NCBI GenBank assembly: GCA_013433145.1
Contig: CM024184.1
Coordinates: 7,130,137 to 7,194,136 of the forward strand
Source: Ascaris suum
Taxonomy: Eukaryota > Nematoda > Chromadorea > Rhabditida > Ascarididae
Direction of reading: 5' to 3'
DNA: 64,000 bases
This document shows positions 32,149 through 45,799 of the stretch, piece by piece. Position numbers and translations under genes: made by a program. A model generated the notes under the pieces. It worked only from the letters and a program-made list of their open reading frames with translations, was not told where the DNA came from and searched no databases. Every line of letters starts with the position of its first letter. Position 1 is the stretch's first letter.

Positions 32149-33499
32149 ACGAGAGGTAAGCAAGCCCAGTTTGTCTCTTCTTTAACACGTCTATTTCGTC
32201 AGTAGTAAGTTTATATCATCTGCATTTATGAAGTAGTTTTGTGGTATTCCTTCCTCTCTCGAATCTTCCTCTTTCAGAAACGGCGGCGTCATTCTGATGC
32301 GTCGTCGTGCTCGCGTCGAACTCGCCATTTCCTGTTGGCTGCCATCTGGCCGTGGATCTTCCGAGCAGCACTCACGCTCGTAGCAGGGAAATGGACTCGG
32401 TGCTCGCAATATCTGGTTTTCGCCGCCGGCGCTGCAGTGGCTGCGATCTGTCCGCCGCAAGTTTTTCTGCTGACTGCAGATCTTTCATGTTTTTCATATG
32501 CATGTGTTAGCCGCAGGTAGCCGCTATCCGCTGCCCGCATTCCTCATTGCTCATTATTAGTGCTCAATTATCGGTCCACTGTGACCTGATAGAACAGAGT
32601 CATAGGCTGTAGAGGAACTTCTTCAAGCAGAGCGAAGTGCAGCCACATGGTCCATAAGCCTTTATGCTGTAGTTCAATTCATGTTCATTTCTCCGCACAG
32701 TTTTTATTCAACTCACCTTGGTCATTTTGCCTCTTCCTTATGGAAAAATGCGCAGCCATACATGACTCGACAAAGCTGCTCCAGGGAGAACTTCAGAAAT
32801 CGTGCTCGGAGAATTTTATTCTTCTCTTCTTGTGCGTGCAATCATTTTTTAGCTTTGTATGATGCAAAGCTGGTTAGCGAAGAGTAGGAAATATTAGTGT
32901 AGAGTATGCAGAACAAAACGTCCGGTTCGCTGCCGGTGGTTCAAAACGTGGGAAGGCTGCTCTTGCGAATGATAAGGCTTTTGAGCAAACTAACCTGTGA
33001 AATTCGTAGCTGTTGAGGTTTGCGCAGCCAAAACATTTTGCACACTGTTTACAATGAGTCGCGAGAAATCGTTGAGGGTTCCCAAAAACACCGTTGGCTT
33101 CAGAACAGGCATCTTAATATGAAGTCAATTAGTCTTCGTTTGAGCGCATGACTGTTCTGACCGCTTCAGATATACACGTGTATCCCGAAACTGCCTTTCA
33201 TTGAAATGTCTTCTCCATATGTGTTGTATCCCTAGCCGCGAGTCGCTGAGAGGAGACCGAGGGCAGAAGCGAGAAGCAAGAGGTGCCGGCCTGCGTACAG
33301 TCGAGGGATAAGACTGACTTCGACGGCTGAGGCCCGCCTTATATAGGCTTCGGCCGACCCAAAGTACAAGTTGAAACAAAGACATGACGCGAACACGAAC
33401 AATGACATGGCGCGCACACACAACGCTATAAAGCAAAAGGTCACTGTTTCATCACACAGAGATATCTTGGGTTGGCTCTTTAACGCCATACCCAACAAT
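32149..33499. other. Intergenic, no clear gene
   Basis: The start should be the 3' UTR of the OTU-like gene. A GC-rich block at about 32,280-32,520 follows a TTTCAG and has open frames in several frames and both strands, which is composition rather than coding evidence. A second GC-rich block lies at 33,235-33,360. Confidence 0.35.
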
Positions 33500-33829
33500 A
33501 TGCAAGGTTTATTTCGTTTGGAACGGACGTTCAATGTTCGTATAGGTCGATATTGCACGTTCATAGGAGGATTCGAACGAAATCAACGTCAAGCAGGTTT
33601 GTCTGAAGGTGAGAACCATACAAGCGAGCGCATTTCTGTTTTGTAGTTTGTTGAATGTTTATAGTTGTTTGTAACCCCTCACTCCCACCCCCGCTCTCCT
33701 TCAGAAGAATCGTTCATCGAAGTGCTATGCGGAAGAAAACGTGGATCTGTGACGCTTTCGGTACAGATCAGGAGGTTCTGCGAACATCGAAAACTTCCTG
33801 TCGATTATGGTCACATGGTTTATGAAAAG
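33500..33829 (+). CDS. Two-exon start of an unrecognised gene
   Basis: I do not recognise this. Exon 33500-33608 starts with ATG (MQGLFRLERTFNVRIGRY), ends in a GTGAGA donor with one leftover base, and joins in phase to exon 33705-33829, which follows a C/T-rich acceptor ending TTCAG. The second exon reads SFIEVLCGRKRGSVTLSVQI then RRFCEHRKLPVDYGHMVYEK and ends at GTCAGT in phase 0. Composition is coding-like in both. No following exon was found with confidence, so the 3' end is missing. It could also be a gene fragment. Confidence 0.4.
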
Positions 33830-35580
33830 GTCAGTTGTTTCATCGCTTAGAAGACTAACATTTCTGAATATCACGGTTGGGAGGGGAGGGGGAGGGGGAG
33901 TTTGCTTGAAGAGTTTTATTCGATTTATTCTCCTTCTGATCCTGCAAGCGAAGTAACATTGTCAGATATAAAGAGGCTGATATGACCAGAGGTCAGCAAT
34001 ATGTTGCAGCGCCCGAGCGTTGGTCTATCTAGCCTTTGCTGTGCTTTATAGCAGATTATTTTTCACTACCTCTTCTTCATCTTTTCAGCGTACATTTATG
34101 GATCCATATTGTAAATTTATTCGTTCATGTGGATCCACATTTGTTATGCAAATCGGTGGTGAATGTAGAGTGGGAGGGAGAGAGGGTGAGCCTGGCAGAG
34201 AGACAGGAGGGGATGGACGTGGCAAGTATCGGAGCCGGGGATAAAGCTCAAAAAAAATTTTTTTTTTTCTTTAAATTGGTCGAAATTCTTGAGAATGAGA
34301 AATTCGATTGCACTTCCAACACTGATGGAACTCAGCTTTTTACCATTGACTGGATTTTGATTGTCCGGTCGATCGAATGCTTGTCACTTATTGCATTGAA
34401 AAATTCTAGTGAGCAAGAAATGGATAGGAATTAATGTTTGGAGAGTTACTTAATGAGGAATATTTGATGATGTTGCAAAATGTTTACTCCTGTAGGCGCC
34501 ATATCTCTTGCTAGACAGACTTGTTAGAGAAAATGTCATTAATATTCAATTTCGTTTAAAACTCGAACGTTTTATTTTTTTTATTTTCAATTTCATGCAT
34601 TGCATAAAATTTCACGATTTTGTTTGCAATCGGTGAAAATAAGAGGAAACGGCGGTGATACTCAATCGCTGCACTCCTAACGCCGCTCACACCTTTTACT
34701 CAAGAGGTCATTTAAGCCCCTCTATAGTGCTCACCAGGAATTATTTGAAATCATGCAAACAATGAGAAATTGACGCGAATTTCTTTCGTTTTACGGGTCG
34801 TGAAATTTCGGCAACGTTTCCGATGAGCAGCACCGTCCCTGCGCGAGAGCTCTCCTTGGGTTTATCTAGAGTGATCGCCGAAGAAGGTATTCATATAGAT
34901 GGACTTGAACGGCATACTTCAGTAAAACTTATATCAAGCGATGGGGCGGGGGGGGGGGGTGGATAAAAGATTCTTATGGGAGGAACCTTTTGCACGCAGT
35001 TGAATACTTTTGTTCTCAGAACCTGCAGTTGTACTCAATGCAAAGTTCAAGAAATGGGGCCGTAAAATGTGTGCCATGTGGTGTTATGCGATGTTGCTTT
35101 GATTAGTGGCGTCTGTTTGGAGCAGCGAAGCTGCGATATTCTTCCAATGGTCTCAAGAAGCAGTTCGAAGCAGTTCAAAGGTGGGAGTGAAAAATTGAGA
35201 GAGAAAGGTACGCATCATCGCGAGACACCATAAACTACCGTAACGCATCGTTACGCGATGCCAAAATTACCCTGTGGCAAATTAGATGGAAAAAAAAAAT
35301 GAATTATCCGCTTTACGATCCCCTCCAGCCGTTTATGGCCTCTCCCCACGGATTAAAGGAGCAAAGTTCACGCCCTCCTTCTTTCGTTCATCATTCGTTC
35401 ATCCACTCGTCATTGTTAGTCGAGCCCACGTCCGATTCGTCGTTGCTGTTCTTCGTGTTGTTTATTTAATTTTAATGTTGTGTTTTTTAGTTGTGTTCGT
35501 TTTATTTGTTAAACTCGTGTCGTGATTTTCATTTAAGCTTTCAATTCAACGCAGCTTTGAAATGTGTTTTGAACCGTTGA
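33830..35580. other. No clear gene; G-rich tracts
   Basis: Contains a G4-like tract at 33,880-33,901 and a G-run at about 34,944-34,963. Sequence at 35,330-35,580 is pyrimidine-rich and could be a promoter and 5' UTR for the frame starting at 35,581. No exon is supported. Confidence 0.35.
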
Positions 35581-35823
35581 ATGGAAGCAGCCGAAATTTT
35601 GAATCTATTCTATTCTATACAGAACATCACTAGGGCGATGGCCATACATGCTGCAGAACTAGCTCGTCGTAATCGGAACCTGGGTGTGTCGATGTTAGGA
35701 CCGTTGCGTCGCGAGACGAACAACGATGGTTGGCGCAGGCGGGCAGTAGTTATCGAATTCGACGTTGGATCCTCCTCAGATTCCGACTTATCAGCTAGTC
35801 TATTCTATACAGAACATCACTAG
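35581..35823 (+). CDS. 80-codon open frame entering the 190-bp array
   Basis: An ATG at 35581 begins a frame (MEAAEILNLFYS) that runs through the first array unit with coding-like composition (ITRAMAIHAAELARRNRN; WRRRAVVIEFDVGSSSDSD) and stops after entering unit 2. The unit length is not a multiple of three, so the frame cannot continue through the array. It may be the real first exon of a gene in which one exon segment was amplified. Weak downstream exon candidates are 38,657-38,719 and about 39,020-39,051; their phases do not settle the model. No family is recognised. Confidence 0.3.
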   Translation: MEAAEILNLFYSIQNITRAMAIHAAELARRNRNLGVSMLGPLRRETNNDGWRRRAVVIEFDVGSSSDSDLSASLFYTEHH

Positions 35824-38269
35824 GGCGATGGCCATACATGCTGCAGAACTAGCTCGTCGTAATCGGAACCTGGGTGTGTCGATGTTAGGACCGTTGCGTC
35901 GCGAGACGAACAACGATGGTTGGCGCAGGCGGGCAGTAGTTATCGAATTCGACGTTGGATCCTCCTCAGATTCCGACTTATCAGCTAGTCTATTCTATAC
36001 AGAACATCACTAGGGCGATGGCCATACATGCTGCAGAACTAGCTCGTCGTAATCGGAACCTGGATGTGTCGATGTTAGGACCGTTGCGTCGCGAGACGAA
36101 CAACGATGGTTGGCGCAGGCGGGCAGTAGTTATCGAATTCGACGTTGGATCCTCCTCAGATTCCGACTTATCAGCTACTCTATTCTATACAGAACATCAC
36201 TAGGGCGATGGCCATACATGCTGCAGAACTAGCTCGTCGTAATCGGAACCTGGATGTGTCGATGTTAGGACCGTTGCGTCGCGAGACGAACAACGATGGT
36301 TGGCGCAGGCGGGCAGTAGTTATCGAATTCGACGTTGGATCCTCCTCAGATTCCGACTTATCAGCTAGTCTATTCTATACAGAACATCACTAGGGCGATG
36401 GCCATACATGCTGCAGAACTAGCTCGTCGTAATCGGAACCTGGATGTGTCGATGTTAGGACCGTTGCGTCGCGAGACGAACAACGATGGTTGGCGCAGGC
36501 GGGCAGTAGTTATCGAATTCGACGTTGGATCCTCCTCAGATTCCGACTTATCAGCTACTCTATTCTATACAGAACATCACTAGGGCGATGGCCATACATG
36601 CTGCAGAACTAGCTCGTCGTAATCGGAACCTGGGTGTGTCGATGTTAGGACCGTTGCGTCGCGAGACGAACAACGATGGTTGGCGCAGGCGGGCAGTAGT
36701 TATCGAATTCGACGTTGGATCCTCCTCAGATTCCGACTTATCAGCTAGTCTATTCTATACAGAACATCACTAGGGCGATGGCCATACATGCTGCAGAACT
36801 AGCTCGTCGTAATCGGAACCTGGGTGTGTCGATGTTAGGACCGTTGCGTCGCGAGACGAACAACGATGGTTGGCGCAGGCGGGCAGTAGTTATCGAATTC
36901 GACGTTGGATCCTCCTCAGATTCCGACTTATCAGCTAGTCTATTCTATACAGAACATCACTAGGGCGATGGCCATACATGCTGCAGAACTAGCTCGTCGT
37001 AATCGGAACCTGGATGTGTCGATGTTAGGACCGTTGCGTCGCGAGACGAACAACGATGGTTGGCGCAGGCGGGCAGTAGTTATCGAATTCGACGTTGGAT
37101 CCTCCTCAGATTCCGACTTATCAGCTACTCTATTCTATACAGAACATCACTAGGGCGATGGCCATACATGCTGCAGAACTAGCTCGTCGTAATCGGAACC
37201 TGGATGTGTCGATGTTAGGACCGTTGCGTCGCGAGACGAACAACGATGGTTGGCGCAGGCGGGCAGTAGTTATCGAATTCGACGTTGGATCCTCCTCAGA
37301 TTCCGACTTATCAGCTAGTCTATTCTATACAGAACATCACTAGGGCGATGGCCATACATGCTGCAGAACTAGCTCGTCGTAATCGGAACCTGGATGTGTC
37401 GATGTTAGGACCGTTGCGTCGCGAGACGAACAACGATGGTTGGCGCAGGCGGGCAGTAGTTATCGAATTCGACGTTGGATCCTCCTCAGATTCCGACTTA
37501 TCAGCTAGTCTATTCTATACAGAACATCACTAGGGCGATGGCCATACATGCTGCAGAACTAGCTCGTCGTAATCGGAACCTGGATGTGTCGATGTTAGGA
37601 CCGTTGCGTCGCGAGACGAACAACGATGGTTGGCGCAGGCGGGCAGTAGTTATCGAATTCGACGTTGGATCCTCCTCAGATTCCGACTTATCAGCTAGTC
37701 TATTCTATACAGAACATCACTAGGGCGATGGCCATACATGCTGCAGAACTAGCTCGTCGTAATCGGAACCTGGATGTGTCGATGTTAGGACCGTTGCGTC
37801 GCGAGACGAACAACGATGGTTGGCGCAGGCGGGCAGTAGTTATCGAATTCGACGTTGGATCCTCCTCAGATTCCGACTCATCAGCTAGTCTATTCTATAC
37901 AGAACATCACTAGGGCGATGGCCATACATGCTGCAGAACTAGCTCGTCGTAATCGGAACCTGGATGTGTCGATGTTAGGACCGTTGCGTCGCGAGACGAA
38001 CAACGATGGTTGGCGCAGGCGGGCAGTAGTTATCGAATTCGACGTTGGATCCTCCTCAGATTCCGACTCATCAGCTAGTCTATTCTATGCAGAACATCAC
38101 TAGAGCGATGGCCATACATGCTGCAGAACTAGCTCGTCGTAATCGGAACCTGGGTGTGTCGATGTTAGGACCGTTGCGTCGCGAGACGAACAACGATGGT
38201 TGGCGCAGGCGGGCAGTAGTTATCGAATTCGACGTTGGATCCTCCTCAGATTCCGACTTATCAGCTAGT
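35611..38269. repeat. Tandem array, 14 copies of a 190-bp unit
   Basis: Units start at 35611 and every 190 bases to 38081. They are nearly identical. Variant sites are GGTGTG/GATGTG (Gly/Asp in the open frame), GCTAGTC/GCTACTC at the unit end, GACTTA/GACTCA in units 12 and 13, and two changes at the start of unit 14. Each unit has one GAATTC, one GGATCC and a CTGCAG. The variant pattern of units 1-4 recurs in units 6-9, which indicates a five-unit (950-bp) higher-order duplication. Confidence 0.97.
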
Positions 38270-38344
38270 AAATATATACAGAAGATTACTAACTCATTTT
38301 CGACGCGTCACGCGATGTCTTTATGACGTTGAAGGATCGGGATG

Positions 38345-38416
38345 AAATTAGGAGGGGGGTTTGTTCGGTGGAGGGGGTGAGCTGATTAGTTTTGTGGCGG
38401 GTTTTGAGCGGGGGAA
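38345..38416 (+). other. G-rich tract just after the array
   Basis: Several G-runs (AGGAGGGGGG, GGAGGGGG, GGCGGG, GCGGGGG) within 70 bases on the plus strand could form a G-quadruplex. This is sequence potential only. Confidence 0.4.
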
Positions 38417-38470
38417 AGTGGAAAAATACCCTCCTCATGGTACCAAATGCACTGAACTGGAAGTTTATTG

Positions 38471-40365
<1,895 letters not shown>

Positions 40366-40759
40366 ATGGCCGTTCACCCAACCATTAGTGGATATGGGCA
40401 TGCCACCGAAAGTCCGCGCTTTAGCCTCTTGTTGTATGACTTTAAAACGTATCATCGTAAGTTTGGTGCTTCTTTGCTGACCACTTATAGTTACTGTCTA
40501 ATAGTTGTGCTCTTTGGTTATATCTGGTCCATTTTTCTTTCTTTCCTTTGTTTCATGTATGCCAAGTGTATTGGTGCTTTTTAACTTCTTCATTCATTTT
40601 TTGCAAGGGAAGAGCATTGCACTAAAAATACATTGCCGATGGATAAACAGGGGCTGGTTTCCGGCATCGCTTTTCCTTATGATGCTACGAGAGAGCAGAA
40701 CCATGCCGTTATTTTATGCCTGAAGTCTTCAAAAAGGCCCTCGGATGGTGCCGAAGTGG
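40366..40759 (+). CDS. Two-exon candidate of unknown function
   Basis: I do not recognise this. Exon 1 starts with ATG at 40366 (MAVHPTISGYGHATESPRFS) and ends at a GTAAGT donor near 40,458 with one leftover base. A second exon from about 40,615 joins in phase if the acceptor GGGAAG is used, and reads LPMDKQGLVSGIAFPYDATR then NHAVILCLKSSKRPSDGAEV before GTATTT. Another acceptor would give a different frame. Incomplete at the 3' end. Confidence 0.3.
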
Positions 40760-40762
40760 TAT

Positions 40763-43239
40763 TTCGCTCGCCTGACATAGTGCTGTTCTCTATTTTAGTG
40801 CAATCGCATATTTTGATTTTGCTTTTTGTTCTTCATGGTTGTTCATTAGACATCGTTTGGTTTCGACTGTTTTTAATCTACGATTTCTGAATGCACCTAA
40901 GAGAGGGATTAGGCGTATAATTTGTATATAAGAGGAAGGGGTTGCCACTGCCCATGTTTATCTTGGAGTGTGCAGGTGAACTCAATGCTACGCACTTTAC
41001 TGCATTCGCAGATGTGGTGCAGCTAATCTTTTGGATTATGGGTTGATTCAAAGTTTCGCCGTGGTGATTTTCTCATGCATTCTTTCACCCCTCTCCATTC
41101 CTAATCCTTCTCCTTTTGTACTCGAGATACCTTTGGATCATGCTATATTCTTGCTAATAAATAAAAATGAGAGCTAAAGTCTCGTTTGGTAAAGGAGAAG
41201 ATGGATCAAAGGATGAAGAATCGTCGATTTCACGTTCAGTTGGATATCTTGCGCCATCGAACTGCTCATGAATTTTGTGGCGAGTCATTTCTTCTTACGT
41301 TCGGCTGGACGAATGGCATGTGAATATGGCTTGCATGCTTCGCAAAAGGTGGGATTAGCCTGCCAGTTTCATCCTTTCGTTTATAAGCATTGCTTCTTAA
41401 GGTATAACCCTAGCGTATTTTTGTTTAGGAGTGGAGTTAGCAAAATGTACGGTCTTTTTCAGACTTGGTGATGCAATTTAATGTATGCAGAGTTGCTTGC
41501 TCGGTAGAAGTCTTGTTTCCTTGATAACTTGTCTTCAGTCGAACTGAGGCAAAAAGAAGTTTGTTTTGTTCGGGGAGTGTGAGAAATTAGCAGCAATATG
41601 TTAAATTTTGAAGGAAATAGTTCGTGAAGTCCGATTCAATTATTTCGGTATCTACTTACTGGAGTGTTCACTACTGCAGCGCCCATCCTTAGGAACGTGA
41701 AAGGACTGGTCAAAATTGGTGGGTAATCAGCTGGGAGTGAGGAGAACACGCAGTCGGTAGATAAGAAACTTGTGAATTCGTGTGTTCGTTTGTGAATAAA
41801 ATGAAGCAAAATATTATACGGTCGTCCTGGCCGTGGATGTATATTTATATGTGAAGTCGACCATTTTAAAGTACCTGAGTCAACTTGGCGAATAGGGTTT
41901 TTTATTGGAACGACCTCACATTATATGGTTTATTATGTAATAGGTTGAAGTGATCCCGATATCAAGGAGTTTCTTTCATCAGGAGCAAGGACACGACTTA
42001 CGACGGTAAGTTGAGTGCACGTGCAGCATGCCAACTGTTCATTGCCTTCCATTAAATGTTTTTTTTTAATCTTGATACATCAAGTTGAAATCTTGATACG
42101 TAAGGTCACACTCAGTTATTTAATTCCTGATATATCTCTTCAAGGATTGATGTTTTCGGGTAGAACTCGATGCAACTGAAACTATCACATTGAGGGAAAA
42201 TGAGGATATCGGTGAGACTGAAGCAGTTTTGACTGGTTGTAGCCAGGAGGAGAAGCACTTCGGCTGACCGTTTCAATGACAAATTTCTCTCAGAAATCTT
42301 TTAGACTGGTCTAACCTTTCGGCGAGTATACGGATGGAATTGAAAGACGGAGGTAATACAACGGATGGAATATATTTGTACAATATCTTGTGCCTAGCTT
42401 CATTGGTTCCCGAGTTGGGACTGTGGTTACAGTGGGTTTTAAGATTAATAAAGGACGCAGCTCGTACAGTGAACATTGCTGAAGCAGTTCACAATGACAC
42501 CTCGAAAGCAGGCTACCGTTAAGTGGAGTTCCTTCCCGAAGCTCCGCCCTTCCTTGCAAATTCTGTTTTCGAAAGCGGCAAAATTTGTGGGTAGGATCTC
42601 TTGGGTGTAATTTATTTCTCGGAGAATTCGTATTTTTATCTTCTAGCTTCCTTCACAACACTCATTTTCCAAAGTGACAAATCTAACAGGTTCCATTCCT
42701 CAACTTCTGGCTTCGACGGTAAGTAAAACATTCGAAAGCGCCGCGCATTGATTACTTGGCATACATAAAGCAGCCACTTGCGGTGGTTGTGCTGGCTGCA
42801 TCGTTAGATGCATGAGGTTGGTGTGATGCAAACAGCATATGGCTGCTGTGTGTTGTTTCAACATAGCGCTGTCGTTGTGTATCGAGCGTCGGATGCTCGT
42901 GCTCGACGTTTCTTGCGTTATTCAAATAGTGATATTTTACATGCGTTTTTGTAAATTTTGCGTATCGAGAGTGACTGCACCGATATATTGTCTGCATGTA
43001 TGATAATGTCTGTCTGTCATCTTGTTGGCTCGTTTCGGCTTGGGAACTGCTGGAGCCCCGCAACGAAATTTAACATGTATGAAGCAGTGAAAATCCAGCG
43101 CTTTGCGACTACATTCATTTTTATGCCTTCCTATTTTGACACGTGGAAATAAAGGAATAAGTAGAGAAATAATATTTACCATAAAATGAGCTCATATTCA
43201 TTGATTTAAGTTGTTCTGACCTTTTCATAAGGAGTTATT
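40763..43239. other. No clear gene
   Basis: About 2.5 kb without a supported gene. A short stretch at about 42,299-42,350 (LLDWSNLSASIRMELKDG after CTCTCAG, before GTAATA) could be an isolated exon. A short repeat of ATCTTGATAC lies near 42,068-42,101. Confidence 0.35.
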
Positions 43240-43457
43240 GATAAGGTGATCGCAAATTTGCATGCGTTTTCGGCCAGTAGTATTTTCGTTTTGCACCGGT
43301 CGGATTGCAAAAAAAAACAAAAAACAGAAAATTGCGCGAGTTGTCAAACCAGTTAAAAAAAGTATATGCATTATTGCTCAATTTATTACTGCTGGTAATT
43401 CATGCAACCAACTGTTATAATGAGTCGAATTGTCAACGAATAATACATCATGCCAAC
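43240..43457. repeat. Diverged direct repeat, copy 1
   Basis: This aligns end to end with 45800-46020 in the same orientation. Shared anchors include GATCGCAAATT, a purine-rich A run after GGTC(G/A)GATTG, and ATGCATTATT. I estimate roughly two thirds identity by eye. The family is unknown. Confidence 0.7.
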
Positions 43458-44569
43458 CGCTCTAGCGGTCTCTAGCAAAGCTGGCGCATGCATCTGTTCT
43501 TCCGTTGCCTCATTCTCCATTTGCAGCAAACACTTTAGTGTCGAGATATCTGTGGACTATGTGCTACTTTCCTTTTAGTTAGAGACCTAACACGTTGCCA
43601 CATCCAGCTGAAAGCGCCACCAGCGAACATCTTATGTTTGGTTTTCATCCTTTAAAGTAAAAATGTGATGAGAAATAACTGCGTATTGCGGAAACTGCTC
43701 TCAAAGGTTTAAAAGAAGCACTTTAGTGTGGCGCCATAGAACATGCTAAAAATGCCGGCGAGGTATGCTAATTCCCGGTCGTGGGATTAGAAGTATAGTT
43801 TGTGCTGTGCCAGTCATGCTCCGTACCATATGGGTCTTTTAAAGGGAGGAAGAATTTCATTACACGCGCAGAGTTTAGTTATAGATGAAAGCGGATTGTT
43901 GCTGTTCTTTTGGGCGCAAGTATACTGAAGATGATTTGGCCATGTGTTATTTATAATGTAACGAGGCGTCTGTTTGAAGCTTGTTTTATTTAAGTAATTA
44001 TACGTTTACCAGTGTATTCGGTATTTTCTTGCGGGGATGTCTATTTCCATAGAAATTGTTGGATGAAATGAGTTGAAGTCCTAAAAGAAATGCGGCTCTT
44101 ATGCCAGTTTCTGGATAGATTCGTTGGATTCAGATGCTTCTTCGTCCGTTCTAGTTTATCACTTATGCTTCCACGGTTTACTTGATTCCAGTTTAATGAA
44201 AATCCACCGAACTTACGTTCGCTTATTGGTGACTTTGTGTACTAATGGGATTCACGTACCACTTGCAAGCGGAAGACCATCGCAATGAAAAGTGCGCATT
44301 AGGATTCGACTGTATAAATGCAATGAATGGAATAGAACAAATCATCTCCTGAGTTATTTAATGCTATCGCGTTTGTTTTGTATACGCTGAAATCAACGAT
44401 GCATAACGCTTCTGACAGTGCAGAAGAGACGTGAAAGCGCAGGCAGATGCATTACATGGAGTTGAACTGTCATCAGATATCATCCATTGCCTTAGTGAAG
44501 CCGTAAAATTGAAATCTGAATAAAAGCTTTTTACACATGCAAAATCAATCTGAGTTTAATTATTTAGGG
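43458..44569. other. No gene seen
   Basis: This lies between direct repeat copy 1 and the retrotransposon fragment. It may hold decayed 3' parts of the retrotransposon, but I could not recognise any. Confidence 0.35.
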
Positions 44570-45690
44570 CCAAAACTCGATCATTGCAAGAGTTGAACAA
44601 CTGAGGAACTGTTGATTTCACCTTTAAGAGACCAAACGGCCTTGGTTTGTGATTGAAAAAATTGTTTCGAACGAAATGATTGTTGAGCGAACCCTGAACT
44701 ATCACTTCCATACCGACCATATTAAGGAAGCAAATTTATAATCAGAAATTTCAAGGTGGCGTATTGAGCAACGGAGAGACTATTGCAGTCTTCCGCAGAG
44801 AAGGGACGAAGGAAGCCTCGAGAGATAATCTAAAAGGGATTGACAGAGGATAAAAACCTCATAAGCGGTTTGCTTCAAGACAAAAGAAAGAACGCCATCA
44901 TGAGTGGAAGATATCTTATCACTAAGAGATCTGATAGCAGTAGCAACGATGATAATATCAATAGGAGGATCATCAAGAGTCACCGTAGTTCGGGCTTAAA
45001 ATGAAGGCACCACACGACTCTCCTTTTCGAAAACACTTGAGAAATATCCTGTAAAAGATTCTGCATTTGCGAAGTCATCAGTGACACTGTGACCCATACT
45101 TTTTTTTAACGCTGCGAGTATTACATCTCACCTTCATCTTTCCATTAACATATCTGTGAAAAGATTTGCGTTGTTGAAATGTGCCACATTTTTTTCAACA
45201 TTCTTTGTGTACTCATCATAGCCTTTGCTGTACTCATTGCAACATTCTTCAAACGCTTGTCGACCAACCTGGGATAAAACAATGCAATCAAAACCGAGAT
45301 TTCGCTTTCCTTAACTACAGATAAGAGCCCTAGGTATCTTTGGGACAAGACGTCTTGATTGGGACGCAACACGAAATAACCTGATGAACACTCGACGAAG
45401 AAAGGTCATACATTGATTCAATATCCATATAGTGCCCAATGCCTACATCCCAGTCACGCGAAGAAAGCATGATATTAGCATTATTGCCAATCTCCGCTGG
45501 GATAATCATAAGGTAAACCGGTCTTGTCTGACGCAGTTGAGGAAAAATGAATGAAATTGTGTTCGTGTTCGCTAGGCGAAGATGGTGGTCCAACAAAAAC
45601 GACGTCATGGATTATATCCAGGTCCTTTGTGAGAACTTAATCGACTATAATAATCCAATGGGTTCCATCGAATATAAGATTAATAAGGCC
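44570..45690 (-). pseudogene. Decayed CR1/jockey-like non-LTR retrotransposon fragment
   Basis: Read on the minus strand, the remains occur in the right order for the polyprotein of a non-LTR element. The end of the endonuclease lies at about 45,680-45,580 (KDLDIIHDVVFVGPPSSPSE, like the family's LDL...VGPPF..SDH). A linker with DWDVGIGHYMDIESMYDL follows. Then comes the N-terminal reverse transcriptase at 45,050-44,780 (DDFANAESFTGYFSSVFEKE, then IRSLSDKISSTHDGVLSFVL). Last is KSTVPQLFNSCNDRVLALNN at about 44,625-44,566, matching the STVTQLL...NDW..ALD motif. It has several stops and frameshifts. The catalytic aspartate box was not found. It is a dead 5'-truncated or internally decayed copy. 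Confidence 0.75.
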
Positions 45691-45799
45691 CTTTCTCGAG
45701 AAGAAGTTCTCAAAACGATTTGACGGATAATGTATGCCAAAAATGGATTGATATTTAACGAATCAAATTGATCTGTCGATCTCATAAGTAGTACATAGT

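Noticed and set aside
32289..32540. GC-rich block with overlapping open frames on both strands
   Set aside because: Openness in several frames reflects low stop-codon density in GC-rich DNA. None of the frames has a motif or a clean exon structure.
33560..33590. TTCGAA-containing stretch checked as a tRNA T-arm
   Set aside because: No matching acceptor, D or anticodon stems could be found around it. No tRNA was recognised anywhere in the window.
35611..38269. CRISPR-like array
   Set aside because: The 190-bp units are contiguous and identical throughout, with no distinct spacers, and the context is animal-type genomic DNA.
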